From: CAYSWS01 sp965603395
GTDB taxonomy: Bacteria > Patescibacteriota > WWE3 > UBA101185 > UBA10185
DNA length: 18,902 bases
Assembly (NCBI GenBank): GCA_965603395.1
Contig: CBFDCV010000016.1
Location: 1 to 18,902 of the forward strand
Direction of reading: 5' to 3'
The notes beneath the pieces were generated by a model that was not told where the DNA came from, ran no database searches, and saw only the letters and a list, made by a program, of their open reading frames with translations. How positions within the stretch are numbered: the stretch's first letter is position 1; each line of letters begins with the position of its first letter. Positions 7,401 to 14,107 of the stretch are shown here, one piece after another. The position numbers were made by a program, and so were the translations under genes.

Positions 7401-8924
7401 CTACCGACTGCACAAATGAACACATTTATAAAAAACGGCTACTAATTCACCGTCAACATAAAACTCTTTTTCCGGCTGATAATGGTGCGTAAGGGACTTA
7501 TCATCCAACTCGATCCTCATTTCCAGAGGAATATCCACAAATTCCTGATTGTTGTAAACGAAAACAAAAAAATCGGGAAGGTAATTAGGCCCCGGTATAA
7601 TGTATCTTATTCCCCTTAAATAATACTTAGCTATAGTGTCGTTGTCGTTTGTATAAACTCTTCGAACACCGCCACGCTTCTCAACGTAGTCCGCAATCTG
7701 CAGCCACCCTCTATCATAAGGAAAACCGTATAAAAACAGGTGAAGATCTTTGTTTGCCTTTGGAATATCGGTAAACCCTATGGTTGAGTCTATCCAGGGG
7801 TATCCGTTGTTTGCACTAGGTATGTACACAAACACTCCAACCATAAATAAAACAGCAAAAACATACACTAGAAAGGCATAAAACACCTGTCGAACAAATT
7901 TTTTCTCCAAAAACCCCAAAAAGTCCGTTATTCCAATAGATATCATTATAATAAGAGGTATGAAATAGTTATGTATGTGTGTCCCCGGATTAGTAACAAT
8001 AAATTCAAAAACTATAAATGGTACTAAAAACCAGAAAAAAAGTAGATGCCTATCCCATTCTGCTCGTTTTAAAAGGAAGGGTACAATAAAAACAGTCAAA
8101 AAAGCCCAAATTAGGTGCGGATTATATATCCAAAAAGTGTACCAACTGATATTTTTAGCATATTCAAAGCCTGTTAAGCGCCTATTCACATAGTTAAAGG
8201 TATTCGAAAAGTAATAACCGTATAAAAAATAGGGTATATAAAACAGCCCTGCCGTTATGACAAAAGGAAGGATGTAGTATGTACCAATCTCTTTAATCAC
8301 ACCTATTAGGTCCTCTTTGTTATCCAATATCTTTTTTACAAGGATAAAAGCTATAGCAACATCAAAAAATATGGCATCGTAGTGGCTTAAATATGAAAAA
8401 GCTAAAAAGAGAGCTGATAAAATTGCGTAATGTTTTCTGGTATTATTCTTTGCTGATTCGTAAAGGAGAGCAAAATAGATAGCTAAAAATCCAAACAATA
8501 GCATAAAGCTCTGATACTGAACCGTTCGTGAGAAAGCAATGAAAAAACCATTAAATCCGTACAAACCCGCAGCAATCAAAGCAGCTTTATTACCGGCAAT
8601 TTTTTGTACGATCAAAAACAAGACTAATATAGACAGGGTACCCGCAAAGGCAAAGGGTGTTCTAGTTAAAAGCTCGTTATAACCACCGGTTAATTTTTCA
8701 ACTGTCCACCCTACCAAAAACTGTACAGGCCCTTTTCTCTGGTTCAGCAGGAATTTGGTAGCAGGAGTTGTTTTGTCCAGATAAAAAGCTTTAGTTTCAT
8801 CACCATAAAAATTTGAGTAGCCCAAATCCCAAAACCTGAGAAAAAAAGAAAGTATTAAAATAATAAATAGAATATATTGGTAATTTTTCAGTTGGCGGAT
8901 GCTTTTAAGTAATTTTTCTACCAT
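7401..8924 (-). CDS. Membrane glycosyltransferase, GT39/ArnT-like, paralog C
   Basis: A 507-residue multi-spanning membrane protein that shares the window's private glycosyltransferase motifs: GYSNFYGDE (Asp42-Glu43), QRKGPVQF (62-69), AFSRTVQYQ, LSHYDAIF, NPGTHIHN and YPWI, and tail motifs YGFPYDRGW and VYTNDND. It is more diverged in its tail than paralogs A and B. Expected to be a GT-C enzyme using a polyprenyl-phosphate sugar; acceptor unknown. Its ATG overlaps the trxB stop codon by 7 nt, so it is coupled to thioredoxin reductase, an unexpected partner. It converges on the 88-residue gene, with the terminator at 7343-7396 between them. Confidence 0.85.
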   Translation of the reverse strand: MVEKLLKSIRQLKNYQYILFIILILSFFLRFWDLGYSNFYGDETKAFYLDKTTPATKFLLNQRKGPVQFLVGWTVEKLTGGYNELLTRTPFAFAGTLSILVLFLIVQKIAGNKAALIAAGLYGFNGFFIAFSRTVQYQSFMLLFGFLAIYFALLYESAKNNTRKHYAILSALFLAFSYLSHYDAIFFDVAIAFILVKKILDNKEDLIGVIKEIGTYYILPFVITAGLFYIPYFLYGYYFSNTFNYVNRRLTGFEYAKNISWYTFWIYNPHLIWAFLTVFIVPFLLKRAEWDRHLLFFWFLVPFIVFEFIVTNPGTHIHNYFIPLIIMISIGITDFLGFLEKKFVRQVFYAFLVYVFAVLFMVGVFVYIPSANNGYPWIDSTIGFTDIPKANKDLHLFLYGFPYDRGWLQIADYVEKRGGVRRVYTNDNDTIAKYYLRGIRYIIPGPNYLPDFFVFVYNNQEFVDIPLEMRIELDDKSLTHHYQPEKEFYVDGELVAVFYKCVHLCSR

Positions 8925-9883
8925 GATGTACTTGATTTAGTCACTGAGCCGTATTCCGCTAATAGTCTTTCTGCTTCAAGCGCCGCGGCACAGCCACGTC
9001 CTGCTGCTGTAATAGCCTGCCTATATCTATAGTCTGCCACGTCCCCGGCAACGAAAACGCCTTTTTTAGAAGATATAACTTCCTTTTCTACTACAATGTA
9101 GCCTTTTTCGTCCAGTTTTATGAAATCTTTAATGTAGCCGGTGTTTGGTTTGTGACCAATGGCAATAAAAAGTCCCTGTACGTCCAAAGGAAATTCTTCG
9201 TTGGTTTCGTTGTTAAAAACTGTCAAACCTTCCACTTGGAATTGCCCCAGCACCTCTTTAACCTCTGTGTTACACATAAATTCAATTTTTTCATCAGCGA
9301 AGGCTCTTTCCTGCATGATTTTGCTGGCTCGTATCTCCTCTTTACGTTTTCGAACTAAAATATAAACTTTATTGGCAAATTTAGTTAAAAATATGGCCTC
9401 TGTCATGGCTGAATCCCCTCCACCCACCACTGCCACATCCTTACCTTTAAAGAAAAAGCCATCACAGGTGGCACAAGCTGATACACCCTTTCCTCTTAGA
9501 TTTTGTTCACTTTCCAATCCCAACCAACTGGCTGATGAGCCGGTAGCAATAATTACAGTCCTGCTTTTATATTCATAGTCTCCTTCAGTTCTTACAGTAA
9601 ACCCTTCCTCAAAGGATCCGCTAACTTCTAAAGCATTTTTATTTTCAAACTTGGCTCCAAATCTTTCGGCTTGCTTTCTCATACCTTCGATCAATTTTGG
9701 GCCCATTACTCCGTTAGGAAATCCGGGAAAGTTTTCTACGTCTGTAGTAGTTGTAAGTTGCCCGCCTGGAGGATTTCCGGCTATCACTAAGGTTTTTAAA
9801 TGGGCTCTGGAAGTATAGATAGTGGCAGTTAATCCTGATGGACCGCTACCTAAAATGATGGTGTCGAATGTGTCATTTTGCAT
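8918..9883 (-). CDS. trxB: Thioredoxin reductase
   Basis: A 321-residue flavoprotein of normal length that passes electrons from NADPH through FAD to thioredoxin. Visible are the N-terminal FAD-binding GSGPSG (12-17), the NADPH-binding GGGDSA (154-159), the redox pair Cys137-Ala-Thr-Cys140 followed by DG, a basic VRKRKEEIR segment for the NADP phosphate, and the C-terminal FAD motif GVFVAGDVAD. No thioredoxin gene lies in the window. The start codon is 6 nt downstream of an extended -10 (TGcTATACT), so the mRNA should be leaderless. The next gene, a membrane glycosyltransferase, begins before its stop codon. The family call is very sure; a ferredoxin-dependent relative is unlikely given the NADPH motif. 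Confidence 0.95.
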   Translation of the reverse strand: MQNDTFDTIILGSGPSGLTATIYTSRAHLKTLVIAGNPPGGQLTTTTDVENFPGFPNGVMGPKLIEGMRKQAERFGAKFENKNALEVSGSFEEGFTVRTEGDYEYKSRTVIIATGSSASWLGLESEQNLRGKGVSACATCDGFFFKGKDVAVVGGGDSAMTEAIFLTKFANKVYILVRKRKEEIRASKIMQERAFADEKIEFMCNTEVKEVLGQFQVEGLTVFNNETNEEFPLDVQGLFIAIGHKPNTGYIKDFIKLDEKGYIVVEKEVISSKKGVFVAGDVADYRYRQAITAAGRGCAAALEAERLLAEYGSVTKSSTSW

Positions 9884-9884
9884 T

Positions 9885-9943
9885 TATAAAGTATAGCATC
9901 GCAGACAAGAAGTTAGTTATGAAATACTTTATAGTTGTATAAT
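9885..9943. promoter_or_regulatory. Mirror-image divergent promoters with a 10-bp inverted repeat
   Basis: A perfect inverted repeat, TATAAAGTAT (9885-9894) and ATACTTTATA (9924-9933), has a 29-nt spacer. On the minus strand one arm lies in TGcTATACT-TTATAA-ATG of trxB. On the plus strand the other arm lies in TGaAATACT-TTATAG-TTG, ending in a TTG at 9935. A second plus-strand box, TATAAT (9938-9943), lies 6 nt before the ATG at 9950. All three fit leaderless starts. The repeat could also be an operator. Confidence 0.6.
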
Positions 9944-9949
9944 GAAGTC

Positions 9950-10414
9950 ATGTCCACACTGTTGCTACACATCGCCGGATCAAGAATATATAATTTCACT
10001 TTATTTAGACCCCATTTTTACATTTTCGACGATAGGGTAGTGTATAAAAAACGCCATATTCTCACCCACGATGAATTCAGCATCTCATATAATCATATGG
10101 CTCAAGTAAATCTTATTAATTTTATTTACCTTTTTGCTCACGTAGAGATTGATACAACCGTATATACTAGGATTATAAAAGTGCATTGGGTACCCAAAAA
10201 AAAGGCAAGGCAAGCTAAAAAAATCATCGATGAAAAGATTAACCAGGCACACAGAAAGAATCAACACCTACCGGATGACAGCTCACAAAAGGGAATATAT
10301 GTAAAAGACTTTGAACTGTCCTTAAAACGGCTTAAGGAGCTTCTGAGCACGGGTAGAATAACACAAAGAGAGTTTAATAAGAAAAGAAAAGGTCTTTTGA
10401 AAAAGCATTATTAA
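9950..10414 (+). CDS. PH-like domain plus C-terminal SHOCT domain protein
   Basis: A 154-residue protein counted from ATG 9950. A TTG at 9935 would add five residues, and both starts sit 6 nt after a -10-like box. Residues about 8-98 resemble a small bacterial PH-like beta domain (RPHFYIFDDRVVYKK, then alternating hydrophobic strands and a closing helix KKARQAKKIIDEKI). Residues 124-152 match the SHOCT pattern: LKRLKELLSTGRIT followed by an EF and a basic LL end. SHOCT is a short helical module usually at the ends of membrane or envelope-associated proteins, probably for oligomerisation. No membrane helix is certain, though residues 55-64 are hydrophobic. The gene is divergent from trxB. Function unknown; the SHOCT call is firmer than the PH call. 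Confidence 0.7.
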   Translation: MSTLLLHIAGSRIYNFTLFRPHFYIFDDRVVYKKRHILTHDEFSISYNHMAQVNLINFIYLFAHVEIDTTVYTRIIKVHWVPKKKARQAKKIIDEKINQAHRKNQHLPDDSSQKGIYVKDFELSLKRLKELLSTGRITQREFNKKRKGLLKKHY

Positions 10415-10425
10415 AAGTGTACAAT
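10397..10425 (+). promoter_or_regulatory. Promoter of the tRNA-Gly/tRNA-Arg pair
   Basis: TTGAAA (10397-10402), exactly 17 nt, then TACAAT (10420-10425). The predicted start near 10432 leaves a 25-nt leader before tRNA-Gly. The -35 lies inside the end of the SHOCT gene. Confidence 0.65.
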
Positions 10426-10456
10426 GACTTTCGTAACTTTTACTCTGCTTTGACGA

Positions 10457-10533
10457 GCGGGAATAGCTCAGTTGGCTAGAGCGTCTCCCTTCCAAGGAGA
10501 AGGTCACGGGTTCGAATCCCGTTTCCCGCTCCA
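10457..10533 (+). tRNA. tRNA-Gly (anticodon TCC)
   Basis: Complete cloverleaf: acceptor GCGGGAA pairs with TTCCCGC, D stem GCTC/GAGC, anticodon stem TCTCC/GGAGA with loop CTTCCAA, and T stem ACGGG/CCCGT with loop TTCGAAT. Discriminator T and an encoded CCA follow, as expected for bacterial tRNA-Gly. It reads GGA and probably other GGN codons. Confidence 0.96.
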
Positions 10534-10537
10534 TTAA

Positions 10538-10613
10538 GCGCCTGTAGCTCAGGGGACAGAGCAGTACCCTTCTAAGGTAAAGGTCGGGGGTTCGAATCCC
10601 TCCAGGCGTGCCA
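10538..10613 (+). tRNA. tRNA-Arg (anticodon TCT)
   Basis: Cloverleaf with acceptor GCGCCTG/CAGGCGT (the first pair is G-U), D stem GCTC/GAGC, anticodon loop CTTCTAA, T stem GGGGG/CCCTC (one G-T pair), discriminator G and an encoded CCA. The outermost anticodon-stem pair is a G-A mismatch. It starts 4 nt after tRNA-Gly, so both come from one precursor. Confidence 0.94.
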
Positions 10614-10638
10614 TTTTAACAATTTTATTACCTTAAAA

Positions 10639-11043
10639 ATGGAAGATTGTATTTTTTGTAAAATAGTTGAAGAGCAAATACCGTGCTACAAAGTGTTCGA
10701 AGATGAAGAGGTGCTGGCTTTTTTGGATGTTACTCCTGCGACTAAAGGACATACGTTAATCATCCCAAAAGCACATTTTAAAAACATTTTTGATATTCCA
10801 AAAGATTTGTTGGGACGAATTTCAATCGTAGCTCAAAAACTAGCTCAAGAATTTGAAAACAAACTAAAGGCTGATGGTTTTAACTTAGTTCAATCATCTA
10901 AAAAGCACGCGCAGCAAGAAGTAAATCACTTTCACATGCATCTTTTACCAAGATATGCCGGGGATAAAATGGATCTTTGGAAAACAAAAAAAGAGCACCC
11001 AATTGAGGACGACTTAGAAAAGACCCACAAAATATTGTCCTAG
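10639..11043 (+). CDS. HIT-family nucleotide-binding hydrolase
   Basis: A 134-residue protein of the histidine-triad family (HinT-like), which cleaves nucleoside phosphoramidates or related nucleotides in the cytoplasm. The triad is HFHMHLLPR (His97, His99, His101). Other family marks are CIFCKI (Cys4 and Cys7, likely zinc ligands), AFLDVTPATKGHTLIIPKAH (27-46) and FNLVQSS. The ATG at 10639 lies 25 nt after the CCA of tRNA-Arg with no Shine-Dalgarno site and only a poor -10-like TATTAC, so it may be read through from the tRNA promoter. The last codons overlap the -35 of the next tRNA promoter. Exact substrate unknown. Confidence 0.95.
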   Translation: MEDCIFCKIVEEQIPCYKVFEDEEVLAFLDVTPATKGHTLIIPKAHFKNIFDIPKDLLGRISIVAQKLAQEFENKLKADGFNLVQSSKKHAQQEVNHFHMHLLPRYAGDKMDLWKTKKEHPIEDDLEKTHKILS

Positions 11044-11063
11044 CAATCCCTGCTTTGTATAAT
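11035..11063 (+). promoter_or_regulatory. Promoter of tRNA-Leu(TAA) and probably the M16 peptidase
   Basis: TTGTCC (11035-11040), exactly 17 nt, then TATAAT (11058-11063). The start would be near 11070, 14 nt before the tRNA. The -35 lies in the last codons of the HIT gene. Confidence 0.65.
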
Positions 11064-11083
11064 ACCTTACGTATTAATTTCCT

Positions 11084-11169
11084 GGGCGAGTGGCGGAATG
11101 GCAGACGCGACAGACTTAAAATCTGTTGTCCTCACGGACGTGTGGGTTCGACTCCCACCTTGCCCACCA
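11084..11169 (+). tRNA. tRNA-Leu (anticodon TAA)
   Basis: Class II tRNA: acceptor GGGCGAG/CTTGCCC, anticodon stem ACAGA/TCTGT with loop CTTAAAA, a long variable arm (TGTCCTCACGGACGT), T stem GTGGG/CCCAC, discriminator A and encoded CCA. It reads UUA and UUG. The M16 start codon lies 5 nt after the CCA. Confidence 0.96.
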
Positions 11170-11174
11170 TTATT

Positions 11175-12449
11175 ATGACTGATCTTCCGGTAATAAAAAC
11201 TTTAAAAAACGGTTTAAAAGTGGTCTATATACCCTTTCCGGGAATAGATTCCGCTACTTTCAACCTTATTGGTAGGGCCGGCGGTGTATGGGAAAAACAA
11301 GAAGAATATGGCATTGCTCATTTTATCGAACACCTGGCTTTTGATGGTACAGAGAAATACCCTGATCCTGACGATCTAAGAGGCCTCATAGAGAATGTGG
11401 GCGGACTTCTCAATGCTTATACATCAGAATTTGAGGTAAATTATTATGTCAAAGTTTTAGGTACAGAATTAGAACGAGCTTTTGAAATGCAATCTCAACA
11501 AATAATGCATCCGTTGTTTAGGAACGAAGATATAGAAAAACAAAGATCTGTCATAACTCAGGAATATCATATGTACAGAGATAGCCCGGTAGAAAATTTC
11601 TATCTTAATTCTGATGAGCGCCTCTACGCAAAAGGTAGCAGACTACGAAACCCCCTTATAGGAACTCTCGATACTTTAAAAATTATAAACCGAGATATGA
11701 TAAGAGATTACTTTAGAAGAAATTATAATTCCAGTAACTTTGTGCTTTGCGTATGCGGAAATGGCTTAGAAAAGGATGTGTTCGAACTAGCTGAAAAATA
11801 CTTTGGCTCTCTACAAGAAGGAGAGAAAAACAGCTACGCAGCTGAACACTATGTTGATGAGCACATGTTCTATGCAGAAAAAAATATAAAAGTTCAGCAG
11901 GCCACCCTGTCCGTAGTCTACCCGGCAGCAGAAATCTACACAAAAGCCTATTACGCTGGAAAAATAGTGTCAAACACCATAGGAGGAGGATTTCTATCTA
12001 GATTTTTCAGAGAAATAAGACAAAAACACGGCTTGGCCTATAATGTTCGTTGTGAATACTTGTCTTTTTTACCATTTGGACTTTTTAACCATGAAGCCCA
12101 AGTAGACCCAAAAAATATAGAAAAAGTATTAATGCTCATGAAAATAGAAATAGATAAATTAGTAAAAGAGGGAATAACCCAGGCAGAATACGATAGAACA
12201 AGAAAGATCATTACTTCAAGGTTTGTTTTTAACAATGAGTCACCGGAAAAAAGAGCTTACATCCAGGGCAAGCTTGTCTTGGAGGGTAAAAAGAACGAAA
12301 CTTATGAGACTCAGCTGAACAAACTGATGGACGTGAAGTTGGAAGATGTTAACAAAGCAGCTAAAGAAATTTATTCGCACCATCCAAAATTTAGAATACT
12401 CTCTAATATACCCTTAAATGAACAGGTCCTAAATGCTTGGCAAAGTTAA
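11175..12449 (+). CDS. M16 family zinc metallopeptidase
   Basis: A 424-residue protein from ATG 11175. The open frame reaches upstream to 11055, but that part is the tRNA-Leu gene, so the longer start is rejected. The inverted zinc motif His49-Phe-Ile-Glu52-His53 is followed by the third ligand Glu130 in TQEYHMYRDSP, at the spacing usual for M16 enzymes. The C-terminal half carries GGGFLSRFFREIRQKHGLAY, the conserved substrate-side segment. The length fits the single-chain bacterial M16B group, which degrades peptides as dimers. All catalytic residues are present, so it should be active. There is no signal peptide. It lies 5 nt behind tRNA-Leu without a Shine-Dalgarno site and is probably co-transcribed with it. 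Confidence 0.94.
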   Translation: MTDLPVIKTLKNGLKVVYIPFPGIDSATFNLIGRAGGVWEKQEEYGIAHFIEHLAFDGTEKYPDPDDLRGLIENVGGLLNAYTSEFEVNYYVKVLGTELERAFEMQSQQIMHPLFRNEDIEKQRSVITQEYHMYRDSPVENFYLNSDERLYAKGSRLRNPLIGTLDTLKIINRDMIRDYFRRNYNSSNFVLCVCGNGLEKDVFELAEKYFGSLQEGEKNSYAAEHYVDEHMFYAEKNIKVQQATLSVVYPAAEIYTKAYYAGKIVSNTIGGGFLSRFFREIRQKHGLAYNVRCEYLSFLPFGLFNHEAQVDPKNIEKVLMLMKIEIDKLVKEGITQAEYDRTRKIITSRFVFNNESPEKRAYIQGKLVLEGKKNETYETQLNKLMDVKLEDVNKAAKEIYSHHPKFRILSNIPLNEQVLNAWQS

Positions 12450-12452
12450 CTG

Positions 12453-12461
12453 TGCTAACAT
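12453..12461 (+). promoter_or_regulatory. Extended -10 promoter giving a leaderless mRNA
   Basis: TGcTAACAT is followed by GTTTTC (6 nt) and the GTG start at 12468, so transcription should begin at the start codon. No -35 is evident. The upstream peptidase ends at 12449. Confidence 0.55.
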
Positions 12462-12467
12462 GTTTTC

Positions 12468-13160
12468 GTGAAGAAAATTAAACTGGAATACCTACTTGTT
12501 GTTGCCATATTCACCCTTGTAGCTTTAGCCGCTGCTATAAACATCCAAAAACAGCTGTCCATAGATCAATCAAAACTACCTGAAAAAGTAGAGGAGGCTA
12601 AAGGATTCCAACGCTGGATCACTAATTTAAAAAACTCGGGTTTGGAGTATGTGAATGCTGATGATTTTTTCCTGGTGGAAGAAAATGAGATCTACAACAC
12701 AAGGTGGATGGAAGTATATTCATTAGACGAAGAGGGCAGGCAGGAGGAGTTCGAAAAAACCATAGATGAACATAAAGATTTAAAAAAAGTAATTTTCTCG
12801 CCCAGTGAAAGGTTATTCATTGATTATCGCCATGAAATAAGAAATGGTGCTAAACCTAATGAGGTACATTTTTACGGCGCCCGTGACGATAAAATCATAG
12901 ACGCCCGTATACTTGATTGTTCGATTAGAGCCAATTGCTATTTTGACCGTGCCTACTTTCTAAGCAATGATGTGTTTGTAATTTCCGAATTTTCCAGAGA
13001 CATGCATAAGAGAGACACCACCACGCCTGAGTGCCCAAAAGACTCAGAATGTACCTACACCATAAAAATTCACGTTATAGATTTAATTAACAACTCCCGT
13101 TTGGTTTACGAATCAAAACCATTTAATATTGTATTAAGCCAATTGATTCCGGAATTATGA
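12468..13160 (+). CDS. Membrane-anchored extracytoplasmic protein, unknown function
   Basis: A 230-residue protein that I cannot assign to a family. A short basic start and a hydrophobic helix (about 8-24) suggest an uncleaved N-terminal anchor or signal, with the rest outside the cytoplasm. The body is mixed alpha/beta and contains VIFSPSERLFIDY (108-120), which faintly recalls a beta-propeller blade. It has exactly four cysteines in two CX5C pairs (151/157 and 189/195), likely disulfides if exported. The GTG start is set by the -10 box 6 nt upstream. Its TGA overlaps the ATG of the next gene by 4 nt, so the two form a pair. Confidence 0.72.
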   Translation: MKKIKLEYLLVVAIFTLVALAAAINIQKQLSIDQSKLPEKVEEAKGFQRWITNLKNSGLEYVNADDFFLVEENEIYNTRWMEVYSLDEEGRQEEFEKTIDEHKDLKKVIFSPSERLFIDYRHEIRNGAKPNEVHFYGARDDKIIDARILDCSIRANCYFDRAYFLSNDVFVISEFSRDMHKRDTTTPECPKDSECTYTIKIHVIDLINNSRLVYESKPFNIVLSQLIPEL

Positions 13161-13438
13161 TCGAACAACTGCCTGAAAAAGATAAACGTTGGGAAACCAT
13201 TAAAGGGCATAAGCGCTCCATTCTTGGGGGTATCGTGCTTTTTTTTGTGATAGTTTTTTTCCTCATGTTAATTTCCGGTAGACAAGATTGTGAAATAACG
13301 TCACTTCAAGATGGTGTTGTTCAAACCTGTGATTGTAGGGGATTAATAATTACAGTTAAAAGTACTGTTAATAGTGGGGAGAAGAAAACTGTGTGTTTAG
13401 GTAGAATTGTCGAAGTTTTACACCATAAAGAACGTTAA
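13157..13438 (+). CDS. Small single-helix membrane protein with four cysteines
   Basis: A 93-residue protein of unknown family. A charged cytoplasmic start (1-20) is followed by one membrane helix (about 22-40) and a short extracytoplasmic part. That part has Cys45, Cys58, Cys60 and Cys80 and reads like two beta hairpins (CEITSLQDGVVQTCDC and later KKTVCLGRIVEV). It shares a 4-nt ATGA overlap with the upstream gene, which also encodes an anchored protein with four cysteines; the two products may work together. A T-run follows the stop (about 13439-13446) but I see no good hairpin. Confidence 0.7.
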   Translation: MIEQLPEKDKRWETIKGHKRSILGGIVLFFVIVFFLMLISGRQDCEITSLQDGVVQTCDCRGLIITVKSTVNSGEKKTVCLGRIVEVLHHKER

Positions 13439-13456
13439 TTTTTTTGTCTTTTATTA

Positions 13457-13465
13457 TGCTAAAAT
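13457..13465 (+). promoter_or_regulatory. Extended -10 promoter of tRNA-Pro
   Basis: TGCTAAAAT ends 14 nt before the tRNA. The same TGCTAAAATA decamer precedes tRNA-Leu(TAG) at 15637. No clear -35 is present. Confidence 0.55.
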
Positions 13466-13479
13466 ATGCAGTGCTATCT

Positions 13480-13555
13480 CGGGGTGTAGCTCAGTAGGAA
13501 GAGTGCACGGTTTGGGACCGTGAGGCCGTCGGTTCGAGTCCGACCACCCCGACCA
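13480..13555 (+). tRNA. tRNA-Pro (anticodon TGG)
   Basis: Acceptor CGGGGTG/CACCCCG starts with the C1-G72 pair typical of bacterial tRNA-Pro. D stem GCTC/GAGT, anticodon stem CACGG/CCGTG with loop TTTGGGA, T stem GTCGG/CCGAC, discriminator A and encoded CCA. Confidence 0.96.
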
Positions 13556-13582
13556 AAAATGCCAAAATACAGTTTTCCGTAC

Positions 13583-13588
13583 TATAAT
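13583..13588 (+). promoter_or_regulatory. -10 box of the VIT-like gene, leaderless start
   Basis: A consensus TATAAT is followed by TAACTA (6 nt) and the GTG at 13595. A weak -35-like ATGCCA lies 18 nt upstream (13559-13564). The mRNA should begin at the start codon. Confidence 0.55.
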
Positions 13589-13594
13589 TAACTA

Positions 13595-14068
13595 GTGAAA
13601 AGACCAAACTCAGAAGAATATAGAAACTTTATTTTCGGAGCAGAGGACAGCCTTGTTTCCACCTTAGGAATCCTATTTGGCATAGCCTCCGCCGGGGAGT
13701 TCACCAAACACCAAATATGCTTAGCAGGCATTATCGCCATAGTAGTAGAAGCAACCTCAATGGGTGCCGGGTCTTTTTTATCTGAGTCATCTGTCATGGA
13801 AATCGATGAAAATACAAAACTCAATCCGGTGAAAGACGGTGTCATTATGTTTTTTTCCTACTTTCTTTCAGGTTTCATACCGCTAGCACCTTATCTACTG
13901 CTTGAAGTCTCCACTGCTAAATATGTTTCTATAGCCGTGTCACTATTTGCTTTATTCTTCCTAGGCTATCTGCCAACCAAAAAACCCAGATCAGGCTTGA
14001 AAATGATGCTCATAGCAGGGGCTGCCGCATGTATTGGATTTTTAGTAGCACATATTTTCAGTGTTTAG
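13595..14068 (+). CDS. Short VIT1/CCC1-family membrane transporter
   Basis: A 157-residue membrane protein that resembles the vacuolar iron/manganese transporter family: RNFIFGAEDSLVSTLGILFG (10-29) corresponds to the first helix with its conserved Asp18. EATSMGAGSFLSE (52-64) is the second-helix motif with Glu, Met and Gly. Three further hydrophobic segments follow (about 83-104, 108-126 and 137-155). Typical family members are about 230-250 residues with a cytoplasmic metal-binding segment between helices 2 and 3; here only about 20 residues lie there, so that domain is absent. It probably moves Fe2+ or Mn2+ out of the cytoplasm; the metal is inferred from the family only. It uses a GTG start without Shine-Dalgarno. 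It lies 39 nt after tRNA-Pro but has its own -10. Confidence 0.85.
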   Translation: MKRPNSEEYRNFIFGAEDSLVSTLGILFGIASAGEFTKHQICLAGIIAIVVEATSMGAGSFLSESSVMEIDENTKLNPVKDGVIMFFSYFLSGFIPLAPYLLLEVSTAKYVSIAVSLFALFFLGYLPTKKPRSGLKMMLIAGAAACIGFLVAHIFSV

Positions 14069-14092
14069 CATCTTTCACCTTTTATAAAATTT

Positions 14093-14101
14093 TGTTATTG
14101 T
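14093..14101 (+). promoter_or_regulatory. Extended -10 promoter giving a leaderless mRNA
   Basis: TGtTATTGT is followed by AAATAA (6 nt) and the GTG at 14108. The hexamer matches the consensus at four of six positions, helped by the TG. It has the same 6-nt spacing as its neighbours. Confidence 0.45.
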
Positions 14102-14107
14102 AAATAA

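Noticed and set aside
7103..7492. 129-residue plus-strand ORF overlapping the 88-residue gene
   Set aside because: It lies in another frame, runs through the terminator hairpin and into the convergent glycosyltransferase, and has no ribosome site.
10322..10534. 70-residue minus-strand ORF
   Set aside because: It is antisense to tRNA-Gly and the end of the SHOCT gene; its peptide resembles the spurious products often predicted opposite tRNA genes.
11055..11174. Upstream extension of the M16 peptidase reading frame by 40 residues
   Set aside because: These bases are the promoter spacer and the complete tRNA-Leu(TAA) gene; the translated extension has no similarity to the family, and ATG 11175 gives a normal M16 N-terminus.
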